A stretch of DNA of 64,000 bases from Acidobacteriota bacterium (GTDB taxonomy: Bacteria; Acidobacteriota; Vicinamibacteria; Vicinamibacterales; JAKQTR01), in the NCBI GenBank assembly GCA_026393675.1, contig JAPKZQ010000045.1, positions 248,001 to 312,000 of the forward strand, in the 5' to 3' direction. The notes below the pieces were generated by a model that had not been told where the DNA came from, made no database searches, and saw nothing but the letters and a program-made list of their open reading frames with translations. Below are positions 25,171-34,064 of this stretch, piece after piece (position 1 is the stretch's first letter; the number at the start of each line of letters is the position of its first letter). A program made the translations under genes and the position numbers.

Positions 25171-26790
25171 TCAGAACACCCTTGTGTCGACGCGGCCGAG
25201 CAGGTCGGACCCGAAGTCGTAGACGACGAACCGGATGTTCTGCGTGCCGCGGATGTTCGGGAACTGAATCACGTACGGAAACCCGCTCTTCAGGAAGCGC
25301 GCGTATTCCTCCTCGCTCAACTGCAACGGCAGCGCCTGCACATACGTTCCCATCGGATTGGCCGCGCTATCGAAGCAGAAGACCGCAACGTTGAGCAGGC
25401 CGACGCGCAATCCGCCGAGTGTCGTGACCTTGATCTTCGACAGGTCGATCTTGCCCTCGACGGCGAGGGTGGCGCCCCCGCCCTGCGATGCCGACGCCTT
25501 CACCTTGATGTCGTTCACCTCGCGCCGGAAATTCCCAGCCGCGCCGAGCCGACCGTTGGCGACGAACGCGCGTCGGTCGAACGTGCCGATCTCCGATGCA
25601 CGGAAGTACCCGTGCCGGAACAGCACCGTGACGTCGGGGCGGTTCACCTTCACGTCAATGCTCCGGTAGCCGCCGTCCCACGCCGTGTTCGAGGCCCGGT
25701 AGCCGAGCACGTAGCCTGTCCTGGTCGTCTCGTCCAGTCGGTCGAGCACCGCCTGTCCATTCTCGGTGATCGCCGCCAGCCCGCCCGTCAGATCTGAGAT
25801 CGTCCTGAGGCTCCGGAACGACATCGCCTGCTGCGCCGTGGCGTTCAGCTCCCTGCCCGACTCCGCCGCGAGCATGCCGCCGGCCTGGAGCGCGTGGATC
25901 GACACCCGCGCGTCGTTCGCGATGGACGCGAGCGCCCGATCGTTCTCGTCGCTCGGCCAGATCAATCCCTTTTCGGTGACGAAGAGAACGTCCTTCTCGC
26001 CGTCGAAGCGCCGCAGGTACTCCATCAACGCCATCAAATTTTCATGGTCCTTGAGCGTGGTGGCGCTCGACGCCATGAAGTCGTCGAGGGACATCCCGCC
26101 GAACGCCTCGCGTTCGATCGCCTCAGCCGACGTCGGGGTCGCCGGCTTCGCGCCCGGCCCGAGGACCATCGCGTCGATCTTGGTCTGCAGTTTCCTGGGA
26201 AGCACCCGGTTGCCGTAGAGCGGCGCCATCCCGGTGGCGCCCAACTCCAAGCCCAGCGCGAAGTCCACGTCCTCGTGCGACTTCTTGAACCGTTCGAGCG
26301 CCTCCGCGATCTTCTGATGATCGGTCGTGAACGAGAGCGCACGGTCGTGGGCAAACAGCGCCACCTGGTCCTGTGGCAGCAGCCGGGTCTTCACGAAACG
26401 CAGCAGGCCGCTGATGTATCCCGACGGCACTTCGAGCCGGCCCAGGCCCAGCGCGATCACAAACATGCGCCGATTCTGCGGGCCCAACGTCATGCCGCTA
26501 CGGAGGGTCAATGCGGCGTCGGGCGACGATGTGTCGGGCGCGAGCGCCTGCAAGGTGAAGTGCCGGACCTGCTGTGGAACTCCGTCTTCGGTCACGGTGA
26601 AGTCTGCCTGTTTCAGGTCGGTGACCGGCTTGCCGGACCGGTCGACCACGTGAACGTTGACGGGCACGAGGTCAAGCGGGGCTTGCGCGGGCGACGCGGA
26701 CGGCGCCTGCGGCATGGCGTGCGTGACCGGGAAGCCGACGAGCACCAACACGAAGAGGAACGCGCAGACTGGATACAGGCGTCGCGACAT
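25171..26790 (-). CDS. VWA domain protein of the VWFA-related acidobacterial type
   Basis: The 539-residue secreted protein starts at an ATG at 26790 with AGAGAGG upstream. The signal peptide ends near residue 25. A PVNVHVVDRSGKPVTDLKQA segment with ADFTVTEDGVPQ forms the N-terminal strand motif shared by acidobacterial VWFA proteins (TIGR03436). The VWA-like core follows, with RRMFVIALGLGRLEV, FDGEKDVLFVTEKGL and ARVSIHALQAGGML. The metal-site DxSxS motif is not clear. The C-terminal 150 residues form another beta domain. It is the last gene of a minus-strand operon with the PBP-SpoIID fusion (83-base gap). A role in extracellular adhesion or envelope assembly is inferred only. Confidence 0.83.
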   Translation of the reverse strand: MSRRLYPVCAFLFVLVLVGFPVTHAMPQAPSASPAQAPLDLVPVNVHVVDRSGKPVTDLKQADFTVTEDGVPQQVRHFTLQALAPDTSSPDAALTLRSGMTLGPQNRRMFVIALGLGRLEVPSGYISGLLRFVKTRLLPQDQVALFAHDRALSFTTDHQKIAEALERFKKSHEDVDFALGLELGATGMAPLYGNRVLPRKLQTKIDAMVLGPGAKPATPTSAEAIEREAFGGMSLDDFMASSATTLKDHENLMALMEYLRRFDGEKDVLFVTEKGLIWPSDENDRALASIANDARVSIHALQAGGMLAAESGRELNATAQQAMSFRSLRTISDLTGGLAAITENGQAVLDRLDETTRTGYVLGYRASNTAWDGGYRSIDVKVNRPDVTVLFRHGYFRASEIGTFDRRAFVANGRLGAAGNFRREVNDIKVKASASQGGGATLAVEGKIDLSKIKVTTLGGLRVGLLNVAVFCFDSAANPMGTYVQALPLQLSEEEYARFLKSGFPYVIQFPNIRGTQNIRFVVYDFGSDLLGRVDTRVF

Positions 26791-26873
26791 CAGGCACCTC
26801 TCTGGGGACAGCCGAATTCCAGACATTCTGCCTTTTCCTGACTCGGGAAAACAAGCCGCTGTCGACGTAGTCG

Positions 26874-29228
26874 TCAGCGCAGATCCTGCCAGCGCGTGCC
26901 GGAGGCCAGCGCGCGGGCCACGCAACCGCCGGCCGCTTCGTACACACCGCGCCACGCCTCTGGTGAAGCGGCCGCACGGAAGTCGGCGTCGGCCGGACAA
27001 GCGACGCCGCGAGGCCCGGCTGCTGAGTTCGGGCCGCGGGTGGATCGTCCTACGGTGGTGCCCGCCGCACGTTCTCCGGCCTTGACGATGGCCAGTCCCT
27101 CCCGGACCCAGAGCGGGCGATCGCGCAGGAGGGGATCGATCAGGACGTGCACCAGTTCGTGCCGCAGCGTCAGTTCGAGGATCCCCCGCTTCCGCAGCAC
27201 ATCGAGCGGGAGCAGATCGATCCGCGACCCCTTCGTGCGCGCCGACGTCCACCAAGGCTGCCCCGTCGCCCGCGTGTACGCTTCGACCGTCGGGTGAAAC
27301 TGCAGGTCCAGCACCGACGGCAATGCCACGCCGAGGCTGGACGACATGACGCGAGCCAGTTGGCGCGTCAGCGACCGCACCTCATCGAGACGCTCGCGAT
27401 CGGCTTCGGGCAGCAGGACGCGAATGGCCGGATCGCTTCCAGACATCACCGCTCCGCCGGCCCCGCTGTCCGTGCCTGACAGGGCGGCCACCTGAAGACC
27501 TGGAAAGTAGGCCGCGAGGATCTCGACCCGACTTCGACCCTGCGCAGCGCGACTCGCCGCGCCGCGCACGCACAGGCCCACGCCATGGCCGAGGCCACGG
27601 CCCGAGAGCACAAACCCGACACCAGAACGCCGCACGTTGAACAGGGTGCTCTTGACGACCTGCCAGCCAAGCACACGACCGGCGGCCAACTGAAAGGTGT
27701 TGGCATCGATGTGATCGGGCGCCATCCCCTCCACGCGGAGCATCGCGGCGCGTCCGGACGGATGTCGCGATGCGACGCTGAAGCCGCGCACCGCCGAACC
27801 GCGCAAGCCGGCGGCTTCCAACACCCGGCGCAACTGCGGTTCCGCGACCTCGCTCGTCCATCCCGCTTCGTTCTGGCACGCCGGATCCGGTCGCGCAGGC
27901 AGATACGCGGGATCGTCGGCGCCTGCCCACACATGCGACGGCGCTTCCGTGTGACCGCCGCACCAGGCCGAATAGAAGACGCGAGCGACGTGATCCCCTT
28001 CGCGCAGCACGAGGCCCGCAGTCGACCGCGCGGCTCGCTCCGTCTCCGCTGTCGCAAGGCCAAGCACCTGGCAGTGCGTGAGATCGCAGAAGTCAAACCC
28101 CTCGGCGGCATGACGTCCCCGGTTGGCTGCCGCGAACGTCCGCACGGTGATCGTCAGCGCCTCGAGCGCCGCCATCGGAGCGCCCGCGGACATTTCGCCG
28201 GCCACCACGCGCGCGACGTAGGATTCGAGAGGCAGCCAGACAGGATCGTAGCCGCCTCCGCGCCGGGTGATGCCAATGCGAACCTCGCCCGAGCGCACGG
28301 AACGGCTTACGCTCCGTGCGGCCGCGCCAGTGCTGCCGAGATCAGGCGTTGATGGCGCCTGCGTCGCCCCCCCGCCATCCCTCGCTCGCGCGATGCCCCA
28401 CGTCCTCAGTACGTCGACGGCCACCGCAGCCGCATCGGCACCGGCGCCGCCTGGTACGACAACGACGATCGCGTAAGCAGGCTTCGAGTCGGGTGTCGTC
28501 GCGACGACCACTCCGAGGTAGCCCCCGCCAGCCATCGGCGCCGTGCCTGTCTTGGCCAGCGCCGGGACTCCCGCGCTGCCAAACGCGGATGCCGTTCCCA
28601 CCGTCGCCGCCATCCGTAGCCCCCCAATCACGGTCGCCCGCGTCCGGTCGGACATGCGGAATGATGAGGCTGGTCCTGTCACTCTGATGAAGCCGTCCAG
28701 CAGGCCCCGCGGCGTTGCGCAGACGCCAGCCAGGCCCAACGCGACGAGTGCCGTCGGAGCGCCGCCGCCACTCGGCCCAAGCCCCATGCGAACGAGCACA
28801 TCGTCGAGCGCCGCGCGCGGCAAGCGCTGAGCCACGGTGGCGAAGAACACGTTGCAGGAATAGCCCAGCGCCTCGGACGCACCCAGCGGCCGGTGCAGGT
28901 CGGGATGGACGCACGTGAGGGTGCGTCCATCGACCGTCACGGTGCGTCGGCACACAATGCGCGTCGCCTCATCGACGACGCCCTGCTCCATGGCGGCGAT
29001 AAGCGTGGCAATCTTGATGACCGACCCCGGCGCGGTCGCCGCGGCGAGCACGTCGGGGCGCGACTCGGCCACGACACGCTTCGATGAGAGGTCGATCAGA
29101 AGGTAGGCGGGACCGGTTGATGACGCGGGTTGGGCGGCGGCCAGGCCAGGCCAGGCGGCAAGGCATAGCAAGGCGCCCACGGCCGCCAATAACCTGGACC
29201 TCGACAGACGCACGCGTTCAGCAATCAC
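26874..29228 (-). CDS. Three-domain fusion: penicillin-binding transpeptidase, SpoIID, HExxH peptidase
   Basis: The 784-residue secreted protein has a signal peptide at 1-32. Residues 36-280 form a compact transpeptidase domain with all three motifs: S69-V-I-K72, S124-C-N126 and K226-T-G-T. Residues 310-590 match SpoIID/LytB with the catalytic glutamate E345 in VVAGEMS, the cysteine pair C381/C386 in FDFCDLTHC, and the glycine-histidine motif GRGLGHGVG. Residues 600-784 carry HELVH (690-694), a gluzincin-like zinc site. SpoIID is a lytic transglycosylase for peptide-stripped glycan. The chain could therefore crosslink peptides, cut glycan and clip protein. It lies 36 bases after the esterase gene. 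Confidence 0.85.
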   Translation of the reverse strand: MIAERVRLSRSRLLAAVGALLCLAAWPGLAAAQPASSTGPAYLLIDLSSKRVVAESRPDVLAAATAPGSVIKIATLIAAMEQGVVDEATRIVCRRTVTVDGRTLTCVHPDLHRPLGASEALGYSCNVFFATVAQRLPRAALDDVLVRMGLGPSGGGAPTALVALGLAGVCATPRGLLDGFIRVTGPASSFRMSDRTRATVIGGLRMAATVGTASAFGSAGVPALAKTGTAPMAGGGYLGVVVATTPDSKPAYAIVVVVPGGAGADAAAVAVDVLRTWGIARARDGGGATQAPSTPDLGSTGAAARSVSRSVRSGEVRIGITRRGGGYDPVWLPLESYVARVVAGEMSAGAPMAALEALTITVRTFAAANRGRHAAEGFDFCDLTHCQVLGLATAETERAARSTAGLVLREGDHVARVFYSAWCGGHTEAPSHVWAGADDPAYLPARPDPACQNEAGWTSEVAEPQLRRVLEAAGLRGSAVRGFSVASRHPSGRAAMLRVEGMAPDHIDANTFQLAAGRVLGWQVVKSTLFNVRRSGVGFVLSGRGLGHGVGLCVRGAASRAAQGRSRVEILAAYFPGLQVAALSGTDSGAGGAVMSGSDPAIRVLLPEADRERLDEVRSLTRQLARVMSSSLGVALPSVLDLQFHPTVEAYTRATGQPWWTSARTKGSRIDLLPLDVLRKRGILELTLRHELVHVLIDPLLRDRPLWVREGLAIVKAGERAAGTTVGRSTRGPNSAAGPRGVACPADADFRAAASPEAWRGVYEAAGGCVARALASGTRWQDLR

Positions 29229-29264
29229 ACGGTCTCCCGACCCGATGCGTGCGCAGCAACCGCG

Positions 29265-29945
29265 TCACCGACCCGAGACGCCGAGAAACCGCGCCGATTC
29301 GGCCCAGATCAACTCCAGATTCGCGCCTAGCAGATGGTCATCATCGAGCATGCGCAAGGAGACGCCAAGCCGCCCAGCCGCGAATCGCTGCACCATCGCG
29401 GGGTCGACCACATCATCTCGCCGGCCGTGGAAGATGAGCGTCGGTGTCGAGATCTGTTCGGCGAAGGAATCGTGCTTCTGCGCGTCTTCGTACAAGGCAA
29501 AACGGATTGGTCTGATCTGGTTTAACGCGTAGTGCATCACGTCGTACCGGTCCGTCCGGCGCCACCGCTCGAGACCGGCGGCATCCAGCGGTCCGAATCC
29601 CGATCGCCCGAAATCGAGCGCTGGAGCGAGCAGCACCAGGCGATCGATCGGCGAGCGAACCGGCATGCCGGCATCGCGGGCCCGGGCCTGCCGGACCGCC
29701 ACCTGGTACGCCACGAAGCCGCCCAGACTTGATCCAACCAGCGCCAGCGGCCCGTGGGGCAGCAACGCCATCTCCTGCTCGACCTGCGCAATCATCCGCG
29801 TCGTGGTCAGCGTCGAGAAGTCGGGCTCGTTCAAATCCGGGCAGCGCACATCGATGCCGAGTGGACAGAGCCGTTCGGCGAACAACCGCGCCTTGGTCGA
29901 CTCGGGAGACGAGCCGAACCCGTGCAGGTAGATGAGGTGTCTCAC
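29265..29945 (-). CDS. YqiA/YcfP-like alpha/beta hydrolase (esterase)
   Basis: The 226-residue protein begins RHLIYLHGFGSSPESTKA, the characteristic start of YqiA-type esterases. The nucleophile is S73 in G-S-S-L-G-G, an acid residue lies in FHGRRDDVVDP, and the histidine lies in MLDDDHLL, so the triad is complete. YqiA-family enzymes hydrolyse short-chain esters and their natural substrate is unknown. It sits between the SET gene (27-base gap) and the PBP-SpoIID fusion in a minus-strand operon. Confidence 0.87.
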   Translation of the reverse strand: MRHLIYLHGFGSSPESTKARLFAERLCPLGIDVRCPDLNEPDFSTLTTTRMIAQVEQEMALLPHGPLALVGSSLGGFVAYQVAVRQARARDAGMPVRSPIDRLVLLAPALDFGRSGFGPLDAAGLERWRRTDRYDVMHYALNQIRPIRFALYEDAQKHDSFAEQISTPTLIFHGRRDDVVDPAMVQRFAAGRLGVSLRMLDDDHLLGANLELIWAESARFLGVSGR

Positions 29946-29972
29946 TGTCCTGGCGTCGCCCCCGTCAGACCG

Positions 29973-30386
29973 TCAGAGCTTCGTCGTGCAGCCGGGCCGG
30001 CACTGGCAGGCAATGCCCGCCTTTCCGCCGGTGTAATACCGATACGACAATTCCATGCCCGGTTGTACCGTCCGCGCCGCGCAGATCCAGATGGTGTCGC
30101 CGACGACGCGCGAGTAGCAGTTCGGTTTACAGCCGTGGTTGATGTAGCGAGCGATGCTGCCACCCACTTCGCCATCGCGCACCCACCGATGGTTGATGGC
30201 GAACAGCCAGATATGGCCGTGCGCCTGATGCGCGGCTTCCCGCGCGTGGCTCTCCCGCGTCGTGATCTTCTCTCCAGCGTAGTCGATGATGCGTGTGTTC
30301 TTGGGGATGGTCTCGATCGCGAAGACGCCCCAGCCGTGGAGGCGGGAACGACGGCGAACGATACGGGGATACGAGGGTGTCTTCAT
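29973..30386 (-). CDS. SET domain protein-lysine methyltransferase
   Basis: The 137-residue protein is a minimal SET domain. It has SRLHGWGVFAIETIPKNTRI (SAM-binding GWG), SIARYINHGCKPNCYSRV (the RxxNHxCxPN pseudoknot motif), LSYRYY with the catalytic tyrosine, and a post-SET CQCRPGC zinc motif. It transfers methyl groups from SAM to protein lysine. Bacterial single-domain SET proteins are patchy and often acquired from eukaryotes; targets are rarely known. It heads a minus-strand operon, and TATCTT ends seven bases before its ATG, suggesting a leaderless start. Confidence 0.9.
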   Translation of the reverse strand: MKTPSYPRIVRRRSRLHGWGVFAIETIPKNTRIIDYAGEKITTRESHAREAAHQAHGHIWLFAINHRWVRDGEVGGSIARYINHGCKPNCYSRVVGDTIWICAARTVQPGMELSYRYYTGGKAGIACQCRPGCTTKL

Positions 30387-30475
30387 CTGCTCTAAGATAC
30401 ACTGCGCAGGCCCGGGGAGGGCAACTGCCTCGTATCGATGGCAGCATGACGGCGAAGCGGAAAACGGAGCGCGAG
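30387..30475. promoter_or_regulatory. Divergent promoter region between the SET and haem-RidA operons
   Basis: An 89-base gap separates the two divergent starts. On the minus strand TATCTT (30399-30394) lies seven bases before the SET ATG. On the plus strand GGAG (30467-30470) serves the haem-RidA gene. Both operons begin here, so co-regulation is possible. Confidence 0.4.
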
Positions 30476-32059
30476 ATGTCACACTCAACACGTCGACGCA
30501 TCGTGCTGGGCTTCGTGGTCGTGGTGGTAGCCGCCCAGTTCATCAGGCCTGATCGCACCAACCCGGCTGTCGTTCCGGAGCAGGCGCTCGAAGCCGGTGG
30601 GCACGTGCCAGCTCAGGTGGTGGCGACGCTCAAGCGCGGGTGCTACGACTGCCACGCGCACACCACGATCTGGCCCTGGTACACCAATGTGACGCCGGTC
30701 TCGTGGATGATGGCCGACCACGTGAACGAAGGCCGCCAGAAGCTGAATTTCTCGACGTGGAATACCCTGCCGGCGAAACGCCGCGTCAAGGAACTCGAGA
30801 AAATTCAGCGTCTCGTCACCGACGGCGAGATGCCACTCGCCAGCTACCTGCTCATCCACCGCGACGCGAAGATGTCCGACGATGACAAGCAGATCGTGTC
30901 GAACTGGACGAGCGCAGAGCGAGCGCGCCTGATGCAGGAGGAGGCGATCGCCACGATGCCAGCCTTCGCGCCGACCTCGACCTACGGAGGCTTCGTCTAC
31001 GTGTCTGGCATCCTGCCCGGCGCGGCAATCGCGCCGCCATCGGTGGCCGAGGACATCCGCAGGCAGACCACGCGCGTGCTGGACGAACTGAAGGCACGCC
31101 TGGCAAAGGCCGGCACGAGTCTCGATCGCGTGGTGACGCTCTCGGTCTATCTGAAACGCGCCGAGGACTTCGCGGCGATGAACCAGGTGTGGGCGAAGTA
31201 CTGGCCAAAGGACCCGCCGTCCCGCACCACGGTCATCGCGGGACTGCCGTCGCCGGGCGCCCTGATTCAGGTAACCGCCATCGCGGCCACGCCCGACACG
31301 CCGCGCCAGACGATTCATCCGAAAGCCTGGCTCAAATCGCCCAGCCCATACAGCTACGCCGTCAAGAGCGGCGACACGTTGTTTCTGGCCGGCCTGGTTG
31401 CGCGGCGCGGCGTCGACAACACCACCGTCAACGGCGACATCACGGTGCAGACCCGGACCGTACTCGAAAACGCGAAAGCGATTCTGGCGGAGGCGGGATT
31501 CGGGTTCAACGACGTCGTGAGCGCACGGGTCTTTCTGACAGACGTCGCGAACTTTGCCAGGATGAATGAGACCTACCGGTCGGCCTGGCCGAAGGACCCG
31601 CCGGCGCGGGCCACGGTCATCACCGGGCTCACGAATTCGGGCTACCTGGTTGAGATCACATTCGTCGCGGTCAAGGGTGGCGCGCGCGTGGCCTATACGA
31701 CGCCGATCGCCGACGGCACGGCTGGCATCCCGAGCCCGAACCTGAGCGGCGCCATCAACATCGGTCCACGCCTGTTCGCGTCGGGCATGCTCGGGATCGT
31801 CCCGGGCAAGACGCCTGACGCCGCTCTGCAGGCCCGGGAGATCCTGGCGCGGCTGGGCCGGACCATCGCGCTCGGCGGCGCGCAGTGGTCGAATGTGATT
31901 GAATCGGTGGTCTACGTGACGGACCTCGGCAAGGCCCCAGCCGTGCTGAACGCCTTCCGCGCGCAAGTCGGTCCGGCGCTGCCAGTGGGAACCCTCGTGG
32001 TCTCGGGCTTGGTGAGCCCCGGGGGTCTGGCCGAGATCATGCTGACAACGGGAAAGTGA
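30476..32059 (+). CDS. Fusion of a haem-binding domain with three RidA-like domains
   Basis: The 527-residue protein has an N-terminal membrane anchor (residues 9-22) and a haem-binding domain (DUF/Haem_bd type) at about 35-150, with C56-Y-D-C59-H60, WPWYTNVTPVSWMM and DGEMPL. Three YjgF/RidA domains follow at about 155-285, 290-410 and 415-527. Domains 1 and 2 keep the ligand-binding arginine after the double proline (PPSRTTV, PPARATV). Domain 3 has ALPVGTLV and lacks it. RidA proteins deaminate reactive enamines/imines. Soluble RidA is normally a single-domain trimer, so three copies in one chain may form an internal trimer on the outer face of the membrane. Confidence 0.85.
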   Translation: MSHSTRRRIVLGFVVVVVAAQFIRPDRTNPAVVPEQALEAGGHVPAQVVATLKRGCYDCHAHTTIWPWYTNVTPVSWMMADHVNEGRQKLNFSTWNTLPAKRRVKELEKIQRLVTDGEMPLASYLLIHRDAKMSDDDKQIVSNWTSAERARLMQEEAIATMPAFAPTSTYGGFVYVSGILPGAAIAPPSVAEDIRRQTTRVLDELKARLAKAGTSLDRVVTLSVYLKRAEDFAAMNQVWAKYWPKDPPSRTTVIAGLPSPGALIQVTAIAATPDTPRQTIHPKAWLKSPSPYSYAVKSGDTLFLAGLVARRGVDNTTVNGDITVQTRTVLENAKAILAEAGFGFNDVVSARVFLTDVANFARMNETYRSAWPKDPPARATVITGLTNSGYLVEITFVAVKGGARVAYTTPIADGTAGIPSPNLSGAINIGPRLFASGMLGIVPGKTPDAALQAREILARLGRTIALGGAQWSNVIESVVYVTDLGKAPAVLNAFRAQVGPALPVGTLVVSGLVSPGGLAEIMLTTGK

Positions 32060-32069
32060 GGCACCGACC

Positions 32070-32576
32070 ATGGCTGGCACGTGTTCGTTCGATGTGACGT
32101 CAACTGTCGATCTGCAGGAAGTGGACAATGCACTGAATCAGGCCCGCAAGGAAGTGGTTCAGCGGTACGACTTCAAGGGCTCGAAGGCGGCGATCGAGTT
32201 CAGCCGCGCCGACAACACCATCACGCTCGTCGCCGACGATGAGTTCAAGATGCAGGCGCTGTGGGAGATCGTGCAGGGCCGGATGGTCAAGCGCAGTGTG
32301 CCGGTCAAGAACCTCACGCTCGGCGAGATCGAGCGTGGAGGCAACGACACGGTGCGGCGCGTGGTCACGCTCCAGCAAGGCATCCCAGTCGACACTTCCA
32401 AGGCCATCGTCAAGTTCCTGAAGGACCGCAAGCTGAAGAAGGTGCAGGCCGCCATCCAGGCCGACCAATTGCGGATCTCGTCCCCGTCGAAAGACGAGCT
32501 GCAGGCGGTGATGCAGTTGTTACGCGCCGAGGATTTCGGGATCGCGCTGCAGTTCGGTAACCGCCGAGACCAGTGA
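32070..32576 (+). CDS. yajQ: YajQ family nucleotide-binding protein
   Basis: The 168-residue protein matches YajQ across its full length: SFDVTSTVDLQEVDNALNQA, YDFKGSKAAIEF, KRSVPVKNLTLGEIERGG and the C-terminal LLRAEDFGIALQFGNRR. YajQ proteins bind nucleotides; some bind cyclic-di-GMP and interact with regulators. It starts 10 bases after the haem-RidA stop and ends overlapping the PrsW gene, so all three are cotranscribed. Confidence 0.93.
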   Translation: MAGTCSFDVTSTVDLQEVDNALNQARKEVVQRYDFKGSKAAIEFSRADNTITLVADDEFKMQALWEIVQGRMVKRSVPVKNLTLGEIERGGNDTVRRVVTLQQGIPVDTSKAIVKFLKDRKLKKVQAAIQADQLRISSPSKDELQAVMQLLRAEDFGIALQFGNRRDQ

Positions 32577-33622
32577 CGGGCCAACGACTCGTCAAGCCTC
32601 GCACACTGGTCTGGCTGGGGGTGGCCACCGCCGTCGTGTTGTGGGCCACCGCGACCGGGCTGGGCGCGCGCGTCTTTGCCGCGGCGCTGGTGGCGTCCGC
32701 GTTGCCGTTGCCCATCTATCTGGCCGCGGCCCTGTGGCTCGACCGGTTCGAGCCCGAGCCTCGGGGCATGCTCGCGATGGCGTTTCTGTGGGGTGCATCG
32801 GTCGCCATTGTCGTCGCCGGCATCGTCAACCAGGTGATGGATGCCAGCCTGGGCGAGAGCCTCAGTTCCATCCTTACCGCGCCGCTCGCCGAAGAAGTGC
32901 TCAAGGCCTTCATCCTGTTCCGCTTCTACTCGCGTAAAAAGACGGAGTTCGACGGTGTCGTCGATGGATTGATCTACGCGGCGATGGTCGGACTGGGATT
33001 CGCGTTCATGGAGAACATCGACTATTACGGGCGTGCGCTGATCAAGGAAGGCCCCGGCGGACTGGCGGTGACCTTTACGCTTCGCGGCGTCATGGCGCCG
33101 TTCTCGCATCCGCTGTTCACCGGGCTGACGGGTATTGGACTCGGCGTGGCTCGACAAACGCATCGGCGGTGGGTGCGATCTGTTGCGCCGTCATTGGGCC
33201 TGGTGGGGGCGATCGGCCTTCACGCCACCTGGAATGCCGGCGCGTCGATGGGATGCGTCTTCTTCCTGGTGTATGCGGCCGTGATGGTGCCGGCCATGAT
33301 GGCGCTTCTTGCCGTGGCCGCGTTCAGCCTGCGTTCGGAAGGCCGCCTGATCCATACGTACCTGGCGGTCGATCGCGAACGCGGGGTGCTCAGCGACACG
33401 GAGCACCAGGCGCTGTGTTCGGTGCGGGGGCGCCTGCACGCGTCGACGGTCGCGTTGACCCGCGAGGGCTGGGTGGCGTGGCGGCGTCGGCGGGCGTTTC
33501 ACCGGGCCGCGAGCGAGCTGGCCTTCCATCGTCATCGTGTGGCTGATGGAGACGAGCCCGCCGACGCGGCGCTCGAAGCGGACTGGGTCAATCGCCTGAA
33601 CGAGTTCCAGACGCGAGGATAG
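32573..33622 (+). CDS. PrsW family intramembrane metalloprotease-like protein
   Basis: The 349-residue membrane protein starts at a GTG overlapping the yajQ stop (GTGA). PrsW-family motifs are present: LAEEVLKAFILFRF with the glutamate pair (E107, E108), GLGFAFMENIDYY, and two later histidines in MAPFSHPLFTGLTG and GLHATWNAGA, which are the presumed zinc ligands. About eight helices are followed by a cytoplasmic tail of about 90 residues. In Bacillus PrsW starts the degradation of an anti-sigma factor; no sigma or anti-sigma gene is adjacent here. Confidence 0.87.
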   Translation: MTGQRLVKPRTLVWLGVATAVVLWATATGLGARVFAAALVASALPLPIYLAAALWLDRFEPEPRGMLAMAFLWGASVAIVVAGIVNQVMDASLGESLSSILTAPLAEEVLKAFILFRFYSRKKTEFDGVVDGLIYAAMVGLGFAFMENIDYYGRALIKEGPGGLAVTFTLRGVMAPFSHPLFTGLTGIGLGVARQTHRRWVRSVAPSLGLVGAIGLHATWNAGASMGCVFFLVYAAVMVPAMMALLAVAAFSLRSEGRLIHTYLAVDRERGVLSDTEHQALCSVRGRLHASTVALTREGWVAWRRRRAFHRAASELAFHRHRVADGDEPADAALEADWVNRLNEFQTRG

Positions 33623-33650
33623 GGACTCTCCGGCTGCATTCCCATTCTTG

Positions 33651-34064
33651 CTAGGCGTCCCGGGGGAGCAGGCGCGGTTTCCCCTTGATTGGCACGGCAC
33701 CAAAGTGTTTCAGGTCGAGCGTCGCGATGGCCTCGGCGCGCAGGCGTTCCGCCGTCGTGATCACGACGGCGTCCACCAGTCCCAGGCGCAGGGTCTTGTA
33801 GCGCCGGCAGAGCCGGTCGGCAGCCGCGAGATCCTCCTGGCGGCCCCACTCGACCGCGAACGCCCCGGACGCGAGGTCGGCGAGCCAAAGATCCTCGGCG
33901 CGGGTACCAAGGTGCGCGGCGACCAGGTAGTCGATCTCCGGGAGGACGGCCCAGGGCAGGAGCCACGCGTCCGGGTCGTCTTCGTACAACCGCCTCACCG
34001 TCTCGTGATGACGATCGCTCCGGTCGAACAAGGCGATCATGGCCCCGGTATCGGCGACGATCAT
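33651..34064 (-). CDS. vapC: VapC-type PIN domain toxin
   Basis: The 137-residue PIN-domain ribonuclease carries the acidic metal-binding residues D5 (MIVADTGAMIAL), E43 (LPEIDYL) and D98 (LGLVDAVVITTAE). VapC toxins cleave specific tRNA or rRNA sites. The ATG overlaps the stop of the antitoxin gene by four bases. It is convergent with the PrsW gene. Confidence 0.9.
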   Translation of the reverse strand: MIVADTGAMIALFDRSDRHHETVRRLYEDDPDAWLLPWAVLPEIDYLVAAHLGTRAEDLWLADLASGAFAVEWGRQEDLAAADRLCRRYKTLRLGLVDAVVITTAERLRAEAIATLDLKHFGAVPIKGKPRLLPRDA

